A stretch of DNA of 7,103 nt, taken from the NCBI GenBank assembly GCA_002338505.1, contig DDIK01000169.1, positions 1-7,103 on the forward strand, written 5' to 3'. This document shows, one piece after another, positions 5,082 to 7,103 of this stretch (its first letter is position 1; each line of letters begins with the position of its first letter). Source of the stretch: Bacteriovorax sp. UBA1852 (GTDB lineage Bacteria; Bdellovibrionota; Bacteriovoracia; Bacteriovoracales; Bacteriovoracaceae). A program made the translations under genes and the position numbers. A model generated the notes under the pieces. The model was not told the origin of the DNA and made no database searches. It saw nothing but the letters and a program-made list of their open reading frames with translations.

Positions 5082-6761
5082 AACTTGAGGAATAATTTCA
5101 ATTGCGCCAGTAGGACATGAGTTTACGCATTCATTATCCATGGTGCATAGACTTACATTCTCGGAGTTAAGATGTGTGTGCTGTGTTTCTGCATCGCCTA
5201 TCCAAATCCCATGAGGGCATACTGTAACACAATTCTGGCAGGTCGCGCATACACTAGTATCTAAAAGAATTCTTTTTTTTTTATCGCTGGCCTCTTCGAG
5301 GTTTTCTGATGATCCTAAGACCTTTGGTGCATCTTTGATGATTTCAATCTTGACGGAATTTGAACTTGCCTTAGAAAAGATTTTACCATCACCTCGAGAG
5401 ATAACGACTTTATCCCCTGTAAAAAGTTTAAGTCTTCTCTTGGCCTCTTCGACAACTAGCTGATGATATCCGGCCATATCTTGTGCTGTCTCTTTGATTA
5501 TAAAAGGATAAACTCCCCAGTAAAGACAAACTCTTCTTGCGGTGTCTAGCCGTGATGTAATTGCTGCAACTGGTGTATGTGGCCTAAAACTAGAGATTTT
5601 TAAACACGAGCTCCCGCGCTCAGTAATGGCAAGAATTCTTCGCGCGTCTATTTTCTCAGCTATCATAGAAGTCGCAACCATTAACGAAGCATTCATTGAA
5701 GAAAGATCCACATCCCTTAGAAGTGGTCTAACTTTTGGAGTCTTCTCTGCCTCGATAATTATGTCATTCATCATTTCAACTGCTTCAACGGGATACTTAC
5801 CAGAGGCAGATTCCCCTGAAAGCATAACTGCATCTGTTCCGTCCCAAATAGCATTCGCAACATCACTGGCCTCAGCTCTTGTAGGCGTAGGATTATCTGT
5901 CATACTCTCAAGCATTTGAGTTGCCGTAATAACAGGAATCATTTTGTCATTACATCTTTTGATGATATCTTTCTGGATTGCAGGAACAAGGTGGTTACCA
6001 ACTTCAACCCCCATATCCCCTCGAGCAACCATAATAACATCTGTGATATCTAAAATTTCTTCTAAGTTATCAATGGCCTGAGGTTTCTCTATTTTTGAAA
6101 TGATTGGAATATTCACTTTATAGCTATGTAATAGACTCTTTACTTCATAGATGTCTTGTCTTCTTCTCACAAAAGATAAAGCGATGTAATCAATACTTTG
6201 AGTTAGTGCAAACATTAAGTCAGCTCTATCTTTCTCGGTAAAAGCTGGTGCTGAAACTTCACAATCAGGGAGATTGATTCCCTTATTTGATTTTAACTCA
6301 CCCGCAACAGTAACTTTAATCTTGTAAACATCTCGGTCTCTCTCAATTGCTGTGGCACTAAGTTTTCCATCATCAAAGAGAATACGTGCACCATCAAAGC
6401 AGTCATCAACAAGTGCTTCATATATCGTTGGAATAAAATTATCTTTATATTCAGGATACTCGTCTCTTAAACGAGTAGGTCCAATAACCCAAGTTTCGCC
6501 TTCTTTAAGAATGAGATCTTTTTCAAGCTTATCTGTTCTAATTTTTGGTCCTTGAAGATCAATTAAGATGGCGACCTCTCGTCCCACATTCTCACTAGCT
6601 TGTCTTATATTTTCAATGAGAGCACGATGAGAATCATGCGTACCATGACTCATATTAACTCGCGCAACATTAAGCCCTGCTTTAATAAGGGTCTCAATCA
6701 TTTCGACGGTATTACTTGAGGGTCCTAGGGTGGCAACAATTTTTGCTTTTCTAAGGGCCAT
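5079..6761 (-). CDS. pyk: Pyruvate kinase with C-terminal ferredoxin-like domain
   Basis: Pyruvate kinase transfers phosphate from PEP to ADP, the last step of glycolysis. The 560-residue product has the whole core: KIVATLGPSS (7-16), R34/N36/S38/H39 in VARVNMSHG, the B domain (about 70-165), catalytic K223 and metal ligand E225 in SKIEK, D249 in ARGDMG, TATQML (279-284) and the regulatory domain with the phosphate-loop-like TERGSS (380-385). It resembles E. coli PykA more than PykF (LQGPKIR, SRGD near the end). The core ends near residue 475, the usual length. Then follow a charged linker (476-497) and a ferredoxin-like domain (498-560) with C505-C508-C511-C515 and C539-D542-C545-C549. This is not the PEP-utiliser-like extra domain of Bacillus-type enzymes. 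The ATG at 6761 is preferred over an upstream TTG at 6773 because GGAG lies 6 bases before it. queG follows without a gap. Confidence 0.97.
   Translation of the reverse strand: MALRKAKIVATLGPSSNTVEMIETLIKAGLNVARVNMSHGTHDSHRALIENIRQASENVGREVAILIDLQGPKIRTDKLEKDLILKEGETWVIGPTRLRDEYPEYKDNFIPTIYEALVDDCFDGARILFDDGKLSATAIERDRDVYKIKVTVAGELKSNKGINLPDCEVSAPAFTEKDRADLMFALTQSIDYIALSFVRRRQDIYEVKSLLHSYKVNIPIISKIEKPQAIDNLEEILDITDVIMVARGDMGVEVGNHLVPAIQKDIIKRCNDKMIPVITATQMLESMTDNPTPTRAEASDVANAIWDGTDAVMLSGESASGKYPVEAVEMMNDIIIEAEKTPKVRPLLRDVDLSSMNASLMVATSMIAEKIDARRILAITERGSSCLKISSFRPHTPVAAITSRLDTARRVCLYWGVYPFIIKETAQDMAGYHQLVVEEAKRRLKLFTGDKVVISRGDGKIFSKASSNSVKIEIIKDAPKVLGSSENLEEASDKKKRILLDTSVCATCQNCVTVCPHGIWIGDAETQHTHLNSENVSLCTMDNECVNSCPTGAIEIIPQV
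5082..5273 (-). other. Ferredoxin-like two-cluster domain fused to pyruvate kinase
   Basis: Residues 497-560 of Pyk. Motif 1 is C505-x2-C508-x2-C511-x3-C515-P and motif 2 is C539-x2-D542-x2-C545-x3-C549-P, both followed by the small residues usual in 2[4Fe-4S] ferredoxins (CPHGIW, CPTGAIEI). By the ferredoxin rule, cluster I would be held by C505, C508, C511 and C549, and cluster II by C515, C539, D542 and C545. About 23 residues separate the two motifs, somewhat longer than in minimal clostridial ferredoxins. The frame is continuous with the kinase and no start codon or ribosome site precedes the domain, so it is made only as a fusion. Confidence 0.92.
5273..5282 (-). other. Run of ten A at the kinase/ferredoxin boundary, possible slippage site
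   Basis: On the coding strand ten A residues encode Lys494-Lys495-Lys496 and the first base of Arg497, exactly between the kinase core and the ferredoxin domain. One A fewer gives KKKEFF and a TAG at 5261-5263; one A more gives KKKKNSFRY and a TAG at 5254-5256. Either slip yields a kinase of about 499 or 502 residues without clusters. Use of the site is inference. Confidence 0.4.
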
Positions 6762-6767
6762 ATTAAA

Positions 6768-6771
6768 CTCC
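6768..6771 (-). promoter_or_regulatory. Ribosome binding site GGAG that decides the pyk start
   Basis: GGAG lies 6 bases before the ATG at 6761. It overlaps the codon after the upstream TTG (6773), so a start at that TTG would have no ribosome site. MALRKAKIV is also a typical pyruvate kinase N-terminus. Confidence 0.8.
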
Positions 6772-6777
6772 AATTTA

Positions 6778-6783
6778 AGTATA
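6778..6783 (-). promoter_or_regulatory. Possible -10 box TATACT upstream of pyk
   Basis: TATACT matches five of six consensus bases in the 62-base gap between the coiled-coil gene and pyk. A run of eight A lies upstream, but no -35 box at 16-18 bases is seen (the nearest, ATGACA, is 21 away). Pyk could instead be read from a promoter further upstream. No terminator is visible in this gap. Confidence 0.25.
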
Positions 6784-6823
6784 GCCTTAGATTAACATTT
6801 TTTTTGTCATAGAAACAGAGGGA

Positions 6824-7103
6824 TTAGCTGTGCATATTGCGTCTATCTTTCGCTTCTTGCTCAATAGATCTGTGATTTGCTTGACGCAGCTCTTCAATTC
6901 GATCTGAAAATTGACTACGCATCGTTGCTTTTTCAAGTTCTGCTGACTGATAGAGCTTTTCGTAATCGTTTCTCATCTCATTTACTTTACTTTGAAGCTT
7001 TGTCTTACTCTCATCTCTTTCTCGTGAGAGCAAATCTTCGTAGTATCCAACGATCTTTTCAATCTGCCTATCGGCCGTATCTTTTGCTCGAGATAGTCTC
7101 TTA
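6824..7103 (-). CDS. C-terminal 92 residues of a coiled-coil protein (partial)
   Basis: The frame is open from the right edge to a TAA at 6824-6826, so the N-terminus lies outside the window; the gene should not be started at the internal TTG at 7033. The visible part is almost wholly charged and helical, rich in Glu, Lys, Arg and Gln, with hydrophobic residues at heptad-like spacing (IEKIVGYYEDLL, VNEMRNDYEKLY, FSDRIEELR), predicting a long coiled coil. No catalytic motif or membrane segment is seen and the end NMHS is unremarkable. I do not recognise a family. It runs in the same direction as pyk with a 62-base gap and no terminator, so co-transcription is possible. Function unknown. Confidence 0.75.
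   Translation of the reverse strand, partial: KRLSRAKDTADRQIEKIVGYYEDLLSRERDESKTKLQSKVNEMRNDYEKLYQSAELEKATMRSQFSDRIEELRQANHRSIEQEAKDRRNMHS

Noticed and set aside
5079..5282. The ferredoxin domain as a separate gene joined to pyk by a homopolymer error.
   Set aside because: No start codon or ribosome site precedes the domain, and changing the A-run length would leave it untranslated, so the fused reading is the better one; confirmation in relatives is still the decisive test.
5542..5919. A 125-codon open frame on the plus strand inside pyk.
   Set aside because: It is antisense to the conserved TATQML and regulatory regions of pyruvate kinase, has no ribosome site and no recognisable domain; a shadow of pyk codon use.

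Overview
The window is AT-rich chromosomal DNA from a Gram-negative bacterium. Evidence for this is a lipobox-bearing lipoprotein with Ig-like modules, a Sec-signal protein, queG, and a tRNA with an encoded CCA end. Low GC and the style of the proteins would fit a Bacteriovorax/Halobacteriovorax-like member of the Bdellovibrionota, but that is an impression, not a proof. Nothing mobile, no CRISPR array and no phage genes are visible.

Almost everything lies on the minus strand. Reading that strand from the right edge: the C-terminal part of a charged coiled-coil protein (6824-7103, N-terminus outside the window); pyruvate kinase pyk (5079-6761); and epoxyqueuosine reductase queG (4074-5078), whose ATG directly abuts the pyk stop codon. 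An alpha/beta hydrolase (3295-4071) is the only plus-strand gene and converges on queG with 2 bases between the stop codons. Then come tRNA-Phe(GAA) with a clear promoter and intrinsic terminator (3057-3233), a NhaR-type LysR regulator (2069-2962), a small exported protein (1428-1952) ending in a stem-loop, a gap of about 300 bases without a convincing gene, and the N-terminal 374 residues of a lipoprotein made of Ig-like repeats (1-1124, C-terminus outside the window).

The most unusual object is the pyruvate kinase. After a complete, PykA-like catalytic and regulatory core (about residues 1-475 of 560) it carries a charged linker and a ferredoxin-like domain with two iron-sulfur motifs. The second motif reads C-x2-D-x2-C-x3-C, so one cluster has an Asp where a Cys is expected, the pattern known from ferredoxins with a convertible 3Fe/4Fe cluster. 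The linker is encoded by a run of ten A residues; a gain or loss of one A during expression would bring a stop within a few codons and give a pyruvate kinase without the ferredoxin. The next gene, queG, encodes another two-cluster iron-sulfur enzyme that needs low-potential electrons. This suggests a redox link between pyruvate formation, ferredoxin and perhaps QueG or pyruvate:ferredoxin oxidoreductase. The link is inference; the fusion, the Asp and the A-run are read directly from the sequence.
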